Shown: in pieces, positions 33,464 to 42,277 of the stretch | Position numbering within the stretch: position 1 is the first letter of the stretch | How the letters are laid out: each line of letters begins with the position of its first letter | From: Phycisphaerae bacterium | GTDB lineage: Bacteria > Planctomycetota > Phycisphaerae > Phycisphaerales > UBA1924 | NCBI GenBank assembly: GCA_016794925.1 | Contig: JAEUIW010000004.1 | Span: 1 to 64,000, forward strand | DNA length: 64,000 nt | Reading direction: 5' to 3' | The notes under the pieces: generated by a model | The model's database searches: none | Told to the model about the DNA's origin: nothing | What the model saw: the letters and a program-made list of their open reading frames with translations, nothing else | Position numbers and translations under genes: made by a program

Positions 33464-33619
33464 GTGACGATCTCCTTCTTGGGCGCGCCCGCGATCCCGA
33501 CCGCCGGCACGACGGATCCGGGGCGCGGCACGAGCATGGGTGCCCGGTCGCGGCCGGCGACGCCGGGGCTCGGGGGAGGACAACGGGCGTGCCGTGAAGA
33601 AACGCCGGGCCGGCGGGCC

Positions 33620-35035
33620 TTATTCCCGCGCGGACGGGACCGGCCGCGTGAGGCGGTCGACGACGATGTCCAGCGCCGGCGGGGCCTCGGACGCTTCGTA
33701 TCCCACCAGGGCCCGCAGGGAATTCTCGACGGGCGTGCGCTTGATCATCCAGCGGTGGTTGGTGCCCACGATGACGAAATCGTCCACGCCCTCAAGCCGG
33801 GCCGACTCGAGGCTGACCACGCCGTCGCCGAGGCCGTTGATCGCGCCGCGGAGCTTCTCCGCCGCCCAGTCGAGGCGTTCGCCCTCGGCGCCGCCCAGCA
33901 CGCGGCGGAGCGTGGGCGAATCCAGCAGGCGCACCGCGTCGGCGGTGCCCGGGTCGGCGACGCGGGCCGCGACGATGGTCATCGAGACGTCCGCCGGGAC
34001 CGGACGGGCGTTGAGCCCGCGCAGGAATGGCGAATCCGGTAGAAGGTCCGCTCCCGCGCCGCCGACATGGTCGTACAGGAAGCCCAGCAGCAGGCGCGGG
34101 TCGCCGCGCCTGACGCCCGGGGTGCGGTCGTAGGCGAACGAGGAGATCCAGCGTTCGAGGTGCTCGCGGGCCTCGGCGACGCCGCGCAAGCGGGCCAGGG
34201 CCGAGCCGTGGTTGGGCGTGCCGAGCATGACCAGGCGCTCGACCGACGGGCGGCCCGAGGCGGGGTCGGCGGCGCCGCGGCCGCCATACATGTCGGGGTT
34301 GGTCAGCACCTCGCGTGACAGCAAACCCCCCATGGAGTGGCCGACGAGATCGACGCGGCGCACCCCGCGGCAATGAAGGTCGCGCAGCGATTCGAGCAGG
34401 GCGGACGCGGAATCGGCGATGGGCGCGTCGTTGGCGTAATCGAAGCGGGCCACGCGCAGGCCACGGTCGCGAAGGGCGGGCGCGAGGTCGTCCCAGATGG
34501 AACCCGGCTCGTCGAGCCCGTGAACGAGGACGACGAGCCGCTCGGGCAGGGCCTCGTGCGAGCGCGCGAGATCGGTCCAGCCCAGCCTCGAGTCGAGGAA
34601 CACGGCCCGGGCCGTGCCGTCCGCGGCGACGGTGCGGCTCTCGGTCGGCTCGGCATCGGCGAGCAGGCGCACGCCGCGCGGGTACGCGGGCGCGGCCGCG
34701 GTGTAGCGTCTGGCCTGATCGGTGTACGACGAGGCGCGGTCGCGGACGGACTCCCATTGGCGCGAGGCGTAGCCCGAGCTCTTGTTCGCCCATTCTTTGG
34801 CGGCCCGGGCCGCACGCTCGTACCAGCGTTGATCGGCGCCCTCGGCGGCGGAGTAGGAGGATCCGGCGTCGTGCGCGCCGGTGGGATCGCGGGGCGGATT
34901 CGGATCGTTCATCGCGTGAACCCCGTTGAGAACCGACCCGAGCGTGCCGACGAGCGCCAGCAGGGTCGCGCGAGCCCCACGGACGGGGGCGGGATCGTTC
35001 GATGCTCGTTCGTGCTCACGCGGCGCGCGCACCAT
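33620..35035 (-). CDS. Alpha/beta hydrolase, lipase-like, membrane-anchored or exported
   Basis: A 471-residue protein with an N-terminal hydrophobic stretch (about 22-43, ATLLALVGTLGSVLNGVHA) acting as an anchor or signal. A charged helical region follows (about 60-120). The hydrolase domain (about 160-450) has the oxyanion strand LVVLVHGLDEPG and the nucleophile elbow DLVGHSMGG (Ser in GHSMG). The acid and His residues are not certain; His in GTNHRW near 435 is a candidate. The closest resemblance is to triacylglycerol-lipase/PGAP1-type hydrolases. The ATG at 35035 follows an AGGAC site. It is downstream of ispD on the same strand, separated by 118 bases including a G-rich tract. Confidence 0.8.
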   Translation of the reverse strand: MVRAPREHERASNDPAPVRGARATLLALVGTLGSVLNGVHAMNDPNPPRDPTGAHDAGSSYSAAEGADQRWYERAARAAKEWANKSSGYASRQWESVRDRASSYTDQARRYTAAAPAYPRGVRLLADAEPTESRTVAADGTARAVFLDSRLGWTDLARSHEALPERLVVLVHGLDEPGSIWDDLAPALRDRGLRVARFDYANDAPIADSASALLESLRDLHCRGVRRVDLVGHSMGGLLSREVLTNPDMYGGRGAADPASGRPSVERLVMLGTPNHGSALARLRGVAEAREHLERWISSFAYDRTPGVRRGDPRLLLGFLYDHVGGAGADLLPDSPFLRGLNARPVPADVSMTIVAARVADPGTADAVRLLDSPTLRRVLGGAEGERLDWAAEKLRGAINGLGDGVVSLESARLEGVDDFVIVGTNHRWMIKRTPVENSLRALVGYEASEAPPALDIVVDRLTRPVPSARE

Positions 35036-35100
35036 GTCCTGCTCCCGTGGTCGTGTTGGTTCGGTCGGCTCATTATTCGAGGAATCGGGGGTCAGGTTTC

Positions 35101-35130
35101 GGGGGCCTGGGGGGGGGGCGGGGGGGCGGG
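35101..35130 (+). other. Quadruplex-prone G tract between ispD and the lipase gene
   Basis: The plus strand reads G5-N3-G9-N1-G7-N1-G4, so four long G runs lie within 30 bases. It is 66 bases upstream of the minus-strand lipase start, placing the G-rich strand as template. This is one of several extreme G tracts in the window. Confidence 0.7.
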
Positions 35131-35153
35131 GTTGCAGTTTCGTGGGCCGACAA

Positions 35154-35972
35154 TCAGAATTTCTTGTGGACGGCCCGTTCGGCCGGTGGTCGCACGCCCA
35201 AAATGGCGCGGACGAGCACGAGATCGATGGGGCGGGTGATCTTGAGGTTGCGGGCGTCCCCCTCCACGACATGGACCTTCACGCCGAGCCGCTCGACCAG
35301 CTGGGCGTCGTCGGTGCTGGTCAGGTCGGCCTGGTCGTAGGCACGGCGCAGGACGTCGGCCCGGAAGACCTGGGGCGTCTGAACGCCGACGAGGTTGTCG
35401 CGCGGGACGGTCGATTCGACCACGCGGGCGGAGGAACGTGCGGAAGGGTCGAGCCCGAGGATGGCGTCGATGCCGTCACGTTCGGTCGCGGCGACACGGG
35501 CCGAGCCGACGCGCTTGAGGGTGTCGTTGACGTCCAGGCCCGGGATAACGGCGTCGAAGCGGTCCGCGGCGGAGAACACGCGGTCGATGAGCTCGTCGGG
35601 GGTGCAGGGTCGGGCCGCGTCGTGAACGGCGATGTGGGTGCAGGAGTCGGGGACCTGGCGCAGGGCGTTGCGGACGGTCTCGTAGCGGTGGTCCTTTCCG
35701 CCCGCGCAGATGCGGACGCCGAGCAGCCCGAGCTTGTCGGCGTGCCGCTCGCGGAAATGGGCCATGGCGGCCTCGTCCTCGGGGCCGGCGACGACGATCG
35801 CCGAAACCTCCGCCCGGCCCGTGAAGAGTTCGACGGTGCGTTGGAGCACGGGGCGTCCGCCGAGGTCCTCGTCCAGCTTGCTGCGCACGATCTCGTCGGT
35901 CGGCGCCGCGGCGCCAACGGGCGCGAAGCGGCGCGAGGAACCGGCGGCGGGGAGGATGACGCAGACGTGCAT
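35154..35972 (-). CDS. ispD: 2-C-methyl-D-erythritol 4-phosphate cytidylyltransferase
   Basis: IspD joins MEP with CTP to give CDP-methylerythritol, in the non-mevalonate isoprenoid pathway. The 272-residue product opens VCVILPAAGSSRRF, the CTP-binding loop. It continues with VLQRTVELF, VHDAARPCTP and STVPRDNLVGVQTPQVF, then TDDAQLVERLG near the end. It is about 40 residues longer than typical, partly from an insertion between SRRF and KLDEDLGGRP. The ATG at 35972 follows GGGAG. It lies divergent from the membrane glycosyltransferase gene at 36136 and upstream of the lipase-like gene. Confidence 0.9.
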   Translation of the reverse strand: MHVCVILPAAGSSRRFAPVGAAAPTDEIVRSKLDEDLGGRPVLQRTVELFTGRAEVSAIVVAGPEDEAAMAHFRERHADKLGLLGVRICAGGKDHRYETVRNALRQVPDSCTHIAVHDAARPCTPDELIDRVFSAADRFDAVIPGLDVNDTLKRVGSARVAATERDGIDAILGLDPSARSSARVVESTVPRDNLVGVQTPQVFRADVLRRAYDQADLTSTDDAQLVERLGVKVHVVEGDARNLKITRPIDLVLVRAILGVRPPAERAVHKKF

Positions 35973-36135
35973 GGTGGCTCCCGGGGAGCGTGTTCGCGTC
36001 GAGGCCGGACGACGGGCCGGGCGCGCTCGAGCCTGTCGCGGGTGGTCCCGGCGCGTGACGGGATACGGCCGCCCCGCGAACGGGAGCAGTGTACGAGCGG
36101 ACGGACACCGGCGCGGGGGGCTCCAATACTCCAGC

Positions 36136-38142
36136 GTGGCCCTGGCCGTGGCGCATGTTGTCGTCGCGATGGCGGCGGGCGCGCCGGTGCTGCTGGCGTG
36201 GATGGTGCTGCTGCGCCGTCGCGGCGGGTTCCGCGCCACCGGCCTGCTGCTGGGCGCGACGGTGCTGACGAGCGTGACGCTGCTGGGCGAGGTGGCGCTG
36301 CTGGGCTCGCTGCCGATCGAGCGGCCGCTGGATTGGCTGCCCACGGCCCACGGCGGGGCGTGCCTGGCGGTGATGGCGTGGCTGTGGGCGCGGCGGATCG
36401 AGGCCCGACGGACGGCGGGGCGCGTGCTCCGCTCGCTCCGCTCGTACCGGCGCGAGACGCCGGGCCTGGAGCGCGCGGTGGTCGCCTGCGCGGTCGCGGC
36501 GCAATTGAGCGTGACGGCGCTGGGCGTGTGGCTGCCGGCGACGGAGACGGACGAGCTGAGCTACCACTTGCCGCAGGCGGTGCAGATCATCCAGGACGCG
36601 CGCCCGGGGCGGGTTCACGAGCCCGTGGTGTGGGCGGACTCGTACCCACGCGGCGTGCCCATGCTGTGGTCGTGGGCGTACCTGATCGCGCGCGACGAGG
36701 GTGTGTTCCACGCGATGAGCGGCGTGTTCGGGCTGGCGCTGATGCTCGCCGGCGCGACGGCGGGCCGTCGGGCGGGCCTCACGCGGGCGTCGTCGGCGTT
36801 GGCGGGGGCGCTCGTCGGGGCGACGCCGGTCGCGTGGAGGCTCTCGTGCACGGGGCTGATCGACCTGCCGACGTGCGCCCTGACGGCGGCCGGGATCGCG
36901 TTCGCGCTCGGGCCGGGGGCGGGCCGTCGGGCCGACCTGGCGCTGGCGGTGCTCGCGTGCGTCGCGGCCGTCTGGATGAAATTCACCGCGATGGCGCCGG
37001 CCGTTGTGGTGATCGGTCTGCGGGTCCTGGCGGCCGCGTGGCACGATCGCGGCGGGCCGCGCCCGACCCGTCGCAGCACCGGGCCGGGCGTGTGGATGGC
37101 GGCACGGGCCGGACCGCGGGGGGCGCTGGCGCTCGCGTTGATCGGTCTCGCGTTGGCCTCGGCCCCGTACCTGCGGACGTGGGCCTCGTATCCGACGCCG
37201 GTGTGGCCGCTGCGCTTGAGCGTTGGGGGCTGGGTGCTCGCGGACGGGTTTCTCGAATCGACGGCGCTGGGGGCGAGCAACCTGGGCTGGGCGGCGCGGT
37301 ACATCCACTTCTGGACCGCGTTCCAGACGCCGACCACGGTTGAATCGCCGGGCGGGCTGGGCGCGGCGTTCGCGCTCCTGCTGCTCCCCGCCTCGCTGGT
37401 GCTCGCCGCGGGCGCGGGCAGGGGCGCGTGGAGGGATCGGAGCGGGACGGGCTCAGCGGCGATCCTGGCGGCGGTGTTCGTGCTGGCCCTGGCTGCGCCG
37501 GGCTTTCATTTTCCGAGGTATGTCGCCTATCTGCCGCTGCCGGGCGCGGTCGCCCTGGGGTGGTTGCTCGACCGGATGCGAGCCGATCGGTCGCCGGCGC
37601 GCGAGGCGATCGTTCTGGTGACGGGCGCACTGCTGGGGGTCAACGCGTGGTTCTACGCGGGGGCGGAGATGGAGCGGGTGCGCGAGTTGCTTGGCGCGAG
37701 TGGCGGATTTGCGCGCGCGGAACTGACCGCCGCGCGGGACGCGGGCGTTCGGTTGGAGTCGGACCAGCCGCACCCGAGCACGCGGGCGTTCGTGCGCGCC
37801 GCGGCCCGCCCGGGGGACCTGGTGATGGCCGTCGCGGTCCCGGGTCCGACGGTGCTGCTGCACGGGCCGGGGTACCGATATCGGGTCGAATGGGACCCGG
37901 GTCTGCGTGGCGAGGCGGGGAGGCGGTACGCGGGGAACCGCGGCGTGAGCGAGATCGGAGCGTCGCTGGACGGGGACGCCTGGGCGGGGGAGATCGAGCG
38001 GCGCGGCCCGAGGATCGTGCTGGCGTACGCGGGCTCGGACGAGGCCGCGGCGCTGACGCGGACGGGTCGGTTTGCCGAGGTGTTCCGACAGGACCGGGCC
38101 TTCGGCCCGCGGGTCGTGGTGGTCCTGGCGCACACGCCGTAG
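36136..38142 (+). CDS. Membrane glycosyltransferase, GT39/ArnT-like
   Basis: A roughly 668-residue polytopic membrane protein with ten or more hydrophobic segments. An early loop has ATETDELSYHLPQAVQII, where the Asp-Glu pair followed by Tyr-His matches the catalytic first loop of GT-C enzymes of the ArnT/protein-mannosyltransferase group. These transfer a sugar from a polyprenyl phosphate donor. The soluble C-terminal part (about 550-668) faces the periplasm. The start is uncertain: GTG at 36136 precedes the first hydrophobic segment, and no strong ribosome site was seen. A link with the UbiA-type gene at 4928 (polyprenyl-linked sugar donors) is possible but speculative. Confidence 0.7.
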   Translation: MALAVAHVVVAMAAGAPVLLAWMVLLRRRGGFRATGLLLGATVLTSVTLLGEVALLGSLPIERPLDWLPTAHGGACLAVMAWLWARRIEARRTAGRVLRSLRSYRRETPGLERAVVACAVAAQLSVTALGVWLPATETDELSYHLPQAVQIIQDARPGRVHEPVVWADSYPRGVPMLWSWAYLIARDEGVFHAMSGVFGLALMLAGATAGRRAGLTRASSALAGALVGATPVAWRLSCTGLIDLPTCALTAAGIAFALGPGAGRRADLALAVLACVAAVWMKFTAMAPAVVVIGLRVLAAAWHDRGGPRPTRRSTGPGVWMAARAGPRGALALALIGLALASAPYLRTWASYPTPVWPLRLSVGGWVLADGFLESTALGASNLGWAARYIHFWTAFQTPTTVESPGGLGAAFALLLLPASLVLAAGAGRGAWRDRSGTGSAAILAAVFVLALAAPGFHFPRYVAYLPLPGAVALGWLLDRMRADRSPAREAIVLVTGALLGVNAWFYAGAEMERVRELLGASGGFARAELTAARDAGVRLESDQPHPSTRAFVRAAARPGDLVMAVAVPGPTVLLHGPGYRYRVEWDPGLRGEAGRRYAGNRGVSEIGASLDGDAWAGEIERRGPRIVLAYAGSDEAAALTRTGRFAEVFRQDRAFGPRVVVVLAHTP

Positions 38143-38149
38143 GAGCGGG

Positions 38150-38977
38150 CTACTTCTGGCAGCGCGGGCACCAGACCGTGGTGCGTTGCGCGACCGTCGC
38201 CGACTTGAGGGCGCCGGCGCACGCGACGCAGGGCTGGCCGGCGCGCCCGTAGACCCGGTGCAGGCGCGCGGCCCCGCCGGGTTTGCCGTCCGCGTCGAGA
38301 TAGTCGCGGAGGGTGGATCCACCGGCCTCGATGGCGCGGGCGAGCACCGCGCGCACGGATCGTGCGAGCGCATCGAATTCGGGCGCGCGGAGGCGCGCGG
38401 CGGGCCGGGTGGGCCGGATGCGGGCCTCGAAGAGCGCCTCGTCGGCGTAGATGTTGCCCACGCCGGCGAGCACGGACTGATCGAGCAGCGCGGCCTTGAC
38501 GGCCCGCCGGGACCCACGGAGCCGGTCCGAGAGGCGCGCGGCGGTGGTTTCCAGGGCGTCGGGCCCGAGTTCGCCGAGGCGTTCCGCGACGAAGCGCTCG
38601 GCGGATGGGAACGTCCACAGCCCGCCGAAGCGGCGCGGGTCGCGGAAGACGAGCCAGCGCACCACGCGGGCGCGCGCGAGCGTCCACACGGCATGGACGT
38701 GGGTCTCCCGGCGGGGGTCGGGCGCTTCGTTCCGGATCGTGAGCTGGCCGGTCATTCCCAGGTGAACGCACAGCACGCGGCCGGACCGGCCGTGGATGGA
38801 CATGAGCTTGCCGCGCCGGGACACGGCCGCGATAGAGTCGCCCTCGAGCAGGTCCGCGGGCGTCGAGGGACCCTCGCAGATGTCGCGTCGGAGGAGCCTG
38901 ACCGCGTGGACAACGGCCCCCAGCGCGTGGGGGCGGAGCGATCGGACCACGCGCTCGACCTCGGGGAGCTCGGGCAT
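38150..38977 (-). CDS. mutM: Formamidopyrimidine-DNA glycosylase
   Basis: MutM/Fpg removes 8-oxoguanine and formamidopyrimidines from DNA and nicks the abasic site. The 275-residue product starts MPELPEVERV, so Pro2 is the catalytic amine and Glu3 the general acid. LGMTGQL, DPRRFG and QSVLAGVGNIYADEALF are family motifs. The C-terminal zinc finger is CVACAG plus WCPRCQK with four Cys. Length and ends are as expected. It is convergent with the membrane glycosyltransferase gene and 44 bases from the next minus-strand gene. Confidence 0.95.
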   Translation of the reverse strand: MPELPEVERVVRSLRPHALGAVVHAVRLLRRDICEGPSTPADLLEGDSIAAVSRRGKLMSIHGRSGRVLCVHLGMTGQLTIRNEAPDPRRETHVHAVWTLARARVVRWLVFRDPRRFGGLWTFPSAERFVAERLGELGPDALETTAARLSDRLRGSRRAVKAALLDQSVLAGVGNIYADEALFEARIRPTRPAARLRAPEFDALARSVRAVLARAIEAGGSTLRDYLDADGKPGGAARLHRVYGRAGQPCVACAGALKSATVAQRTTVWCPRCQK

Positions 38978-39021
38978 GGCGCAGTCTCCGGGCCGGCGGG
39001 GCGGTTCCTGCGCGGGCGGGT

Positions 39022-41067
39022 CTACTTGCCGATCTTCTCGTCGAGGAACTTGGCCATGCGTTCGGCGAAGATGAGGCGGTTGCGGAGCTTCTGGAACCCG
39101 TGCCCCTCGTCGGGGCAGAAGAGCAGCTCGGGGTCGTCGCCGCGCTCCTGGAGCGCGACGGCGAGCTGCATGGCCTCGCCGACGGGGACGCGGGGGTCGT
39201 TCAGGCCGTGGGCGATCATCATGGGGACCTTGATGCGGTCGATGTGCTCGATGGGGGAGATGCTCTTGAGGAAATCGGGGTCGGTGAGGGGCCCGTATTC
39301 AACCTCGCGGAGCTTGCGGCGGTAGCTCGCGGTCTGCTCGAGGAAGGTCTTCATGTTGACGATCCCGACGACGTCGATGGAGGCGCCGAACACCGGCTCC
39401 TTGGCGGCGCCGTCCTCGACGATCGTCGCCACGGCCATGAACCCGCCGTACGAGCCGCCGTACGCGGCGATCTTCCCGGCCTTCGCGTAGCCCTGCTTGA
39501 CCAGGAAACGGGCGGCCTCGACGCCGTCCTTGACGCTGTCCCAGCGTTTCTTGTAGTCGTCCATCATCAGGAACGCGCGCCCGTAGCCGGTGGAGCCGCG
39601 CACGTTGGGCTGGAGCACGCCGAACCCGCGCGAGAGCAGGTACTGGATGGTGCGATCGAAACCGGGCCGCCATTGTCCCTCGGGCCCGCCGTGGTAGTTC
39701 ACGACGAACGGGATCGGCGCGCCTTTCTTGAATCCCGGCGGCGTCCAGAGGAACGAGGGGATGGGCGTCCCGTCGAACGAGGTGAACTTCACCAGCTCGG
39801 GCAGCGGGAACTTCGCGAGGTCGATGCCGCCGGTCTCGGCGAACGTGAGCTGGCGGGTGAGCGGCGCCGCGAGTTGCGCGCCGGCCTTGGGCAGCGTCGT
39901 GGAATAGGCCAGCCCGGGGGTGCGGGCGTTGCTCAGGGTCCAGACGAGGGTGCGGTCGCGGACGTCGTTGACGCTGATCACGCCCTTCTCCATCGTCGGC
40001 AGGTCGACTTTCGCGAGCGCGGGCAGCTCGTACACATGGGGCACGCCGTAGCCGTCCTCGTTGGTCACGGCCACCACGAGCGACTTCTCCCGGTTCATGC
40101 CCGCGCCGTCGAGCTCGAACGCCTTGAGGTCCGGCAGCGACTCGACGACCTTGGCCGTCGCCAGGTCACGGTTGTAGAGCCGCTTGATGCCCTCGACGTG
40201 GTCGCTGACGATGAACACGCTCTTCTCGTCGGGCGCGTAGCCGACGATCTCATTCGCCGCCGTGCCCTGATCGCCCTTGATCGTCAGGTCCTTGAGCTCG
40301 CCGGTGGCGGGGTTGAGTTCGTACGCGAGACTGTCCGAGGCCGAGTTGTACTTGCTCACAAGGATGCGCGAGCCGTCGGCGGTGGCGTCCTGGACGGACC
40401 ACGAGCCCTCCTTCGCCAGGACCTTGGTCGCCGCGCCCTTGCCGCCGTCGGCCGCGAAGTCCCAGCGGTAGAGGTGGAAATCGGCGGGGCTGGTGTCGTT
40501 GGCGGAGTAGTACAGCGACGCGCCGTCCCGCGACCACAGGTTGGCCGAGGCCTGCACCTTCGGGTTCGCGAGGATCGGGGTCATCGACCCTTTGCCGCCA
40601 TTGGCGGCGGGGTCAAGGAGCGTGAGCTGTGTGTTCTCGTTGCCGCCCACGGCGTGCGCCAGGACGATCCGCTTGCCGTCAGGGGAGAGGGAGTATCCGG
40701 CCAGGCCGTCCTTGAAATCGGTGAGGCGGGTGATCGTGGTCTTGCCGGGCTCGAATGACGCAATGGTGTTGGCGCCCTTCTCGGCCTGCGGCGGGGTGAC
40801 GCGGTAGAGCTGCCACACGCCGTCGGGCCAATCGCGGACGTAGAGCGTGCCGTCGGGGGCCAGCGTGGGGCTCGCCGGCGTGCGGATCTTCATGAACGCG
40901 TCGATGCCCGGCCCGCGCGTCGTCGCCGCGGGCTGCGGCGATTTGGCCGCCGGCGGTGCGGGTGGAACGGGGAACGCGGGCTGGGGTGACTGCGCCGTCG
41001 CGGATCCGGCGAGCAGCACCATCAGCGAAAGGGAAGTGAGCGCGGATCGGGACGAGAGATTCAGCAT
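39022..41067 (-). CDS. Exported S9 family prolyl oligopeptidase
   Basis: A 681-residue exported serine peptidase with a signal peptide (1-25, ending SATAQ). A Pro/Ala-rich linker and a beta-propeller (about 55-400) regulate access. The catalytic alpha/beta domain (about 420-681) has the Ser in AAYGGSYGGFM, Asp in HGLNDPRVP and His in PDEGHGF, in the order expected for S9C/S9B members. VNYHGGPEGQW is the oxyanion region. The ATG at 41067 follows AGGAG at eight bases. It probably degrades short peptides in the periplasm. It lies downstream of a divergent intergenic region with a 12-base palindrome at 41171-41182. Confidence 0.9.
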   Translation of the reverse strand: MLNLSSRSALTSLSLMVLLAGSATAQSPQPAFPVPPAPPAAKSPQPAATTRGPGIDAFMKIRTPASPTLAPDGTLYVRDWPDGVWQLYRVTPPQAEKGANTIASFEPGKTTITRLTDFKDGLAGYSLSPDGKRIVLAHAVGGNENTQLTLLDPAANGGKGSMTPILANPKVQASANLWSRDGASLYYSANDTSPADFHLYRWDFAADGGKGAATKVLAKEGSWSVQDATADGSRILVSKYNSASDSLAYELNPATGELKDLTIKGDQGTAANEIVGYAPDEKSVFIVSDHVEGIKRLYNRDLATAKVVESLPDLKAFELDGAGMNREKSLVVAVTNEDGYGVPHVYELPALAKVDLPTMEKGVISVNDVRDRTLVWTLSNARTPGLAYSTTLPKAGAQLAAPLTRQLTFAETGGIDLAKFPLPELVKFTSFDGTPIPSFLWTPPGFKKGAPIPFVVNYHGGPEGQWRPGFDRTIQYLLSRGFGVLQPNVRGSTGYGRAFLMMDDYKKRWDSVKDGVEAARFLVKQGYAKAGKIAAYGGSYGGFMAVATIVEDGAAKEPVFGASIDVVGIVNMKTFLEQTASYRRKLREVEYGPLTDPDFLKSISPIEHIDRIKVPMMIAHGLNDPRVPVGEAMQLAVALQERGDDPELLFCPDEGHGFQKLRNRLIFAERMAKFLDEKIGK

Positions 41068-41170
41068 GAGTGAGCTCCTGGGCACACGGGGCGGCAGGAC
41101 GATATGCGCGGCCCCGCCAGAATCATCGCATCAGCTACCGAACAGAATCCGGGCCGATGGCGCCACCGAG

Positions 41171-41182
41171 GATTCCGGAATC
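41171..41182. promoter_or_regulatory. Perfect palindrome GATTCCGGAATC in a divergent promoter region
   Basis: A 12-base perfect palindrome lies in the 243-base gap between the divergent genes at 41067 (minus) and 41311 (plus). It may be an operator for either gene; no regulator is known. The rest of the gap shows nothing else definite. Confidence 0.3.
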
Positions 41183-41310
41183 TCATCGCGCCGAACCGCC
41201 GAAGGAGAGGTGCATCCATCGGGCGGGGCGCGGGCCGCGAATAATCATATGGATCCGGGTTCGGAGCCTCGGCGTCCCGAGGCTCGAACGGCGGGCATGA
41301 GGAGCGTGTG

Positions 41311-42216
41311 ATGAAGGTTCGATCCGGGCAGTTGAGCGTGAGGCTGGTGTTGGTCGCGGCCGCGGGTTCGGCCGCGAGCGGCGGAGGGGCGTGGGCCCAG
41401 GTGGTCCCGCCGGTGCCGCCGCCGGTCGCGCCCGCCCCCGAATGGACGCCGCCGCCCCCGCCCGAGCCGGCCCCTCCGCCCGAGCCTGAAAAGCCCGACC
41501 CTTCCCTGATCAAACGGGACGCGAGCGGCAACCTCGAGATCATCAAGGGCAACCCCGAGGAGGCGGGCCTGGCGCTGCTGGACCTGACGCCCGAGCAGCG
41601 CGCCTCGGCGGAGCGCGTGCTGGCGGCCCGCCGCATCCAGTTCGAGCAGATCGTGCTGGCGAACCTCCCCACCGCCCTGGACCTGCGCCGCAAGCTCACG
41701 ACCGGCGCGAAGATCGACACGCCCACCGAGATGCGGAACGTCAACGATCAGGTTCGCAAGCTGGACTCGGCCGAGCCCCTCTCGTCGCAGCTGCAGCGGG
41801 ACAACGCGATCCCCGCCAAGGAGGCGCAGCGGCTGTCGCGCGTCGCCAAGTCGTACAACGACGCGGTCCGCGACGAGCAGCGCAAGAAGGTCGACACCAA
41901 GGACATGACGGCGATGGTGAACCTGATCGGGCGCTTCGCCGCCGAGTCCAAGACGTACGAAGCCTTCGCCGCGCTCGACCGGCTGATCGACGCCTCCGGC
42001 AAGAAAGACGCGTTCGCGTCCCTCAGCGATGATCTGAAGCGCGAGGCGCTGGAGGCCTCGTTCCGGGCCACGCACCCCGGCGTGGACCTCACGCCGCCCA
42101 AGCCCGTCGCCCCGGCCGCGACCCCTTCGGGCACGCCGGCGAACCGGACCAATCCGACCCCGCCCCGACGCCCGGCTCCGCCCCCTCCCCCGGCCGGGAC
42201 CAAGGGCGGCGGCTGA
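41311..42216 (+). CDS. Exported Pro-rich/helical protein of unknown function
   Basis: A 301-residue protein with a signal peptide (about 1-30, ending GGAWAQ). A Pro-rich segment follows (about 31-62), then an all-helical domain (about 75-250) with LTPEQRASAERVLAARR and KEAQRLSRVAKSYNDAVR, and a second Pro-rich tail (about 265-301). No family was recognised. The ATG at 41311 follows AGGAG at seven bases; a GTG three bases earlier is possible. A strong terminator follows. Confidence 0.65.
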   Translation: MKVRSGQLSVRLVLVAAAGSAASGGGAWAQVVPPVPPPVAPAPEWTPPPPPEPAPPPEPEKPDPSLIKRDASGNLEIIKGNPEEAGLALLDLTPEQRASAERVLAARRIQFEQIVLANLPTALDLRRKLTTGAKIDTPTEMRNVNDQVRKLDSAEPLSSQLQRDNAIPAKEAQRLSRVAKSYNDAVRDEQRKKVDTKDMTAMVNLIGRFAAESKTYEAFAALDRLIDASGKKDAFASLSDDLKREALEASFRATHPGVDLTPPKPVAPAATPSGTPANRTNPTPPRRPAPPPPPAGTKGGG

Positions 42217-42250
42217 GCGCGCGTCCGCCCGCATCCGACCGTTCCATCGA

Positions 42251-42277
42251 GACCCGCGCCCGGCGCGGGTCTTTCAT
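42251..42277 (+). terminator. Intrinsic terminator between convergent genes
   Basis: GACCCGCGC pairs with GCGCGGGTC around a three-base loop, followed by TTTCATT. It serves the plus-strand gene and reaches the stop codon of lysS on the other strand. Confidence 0.75.
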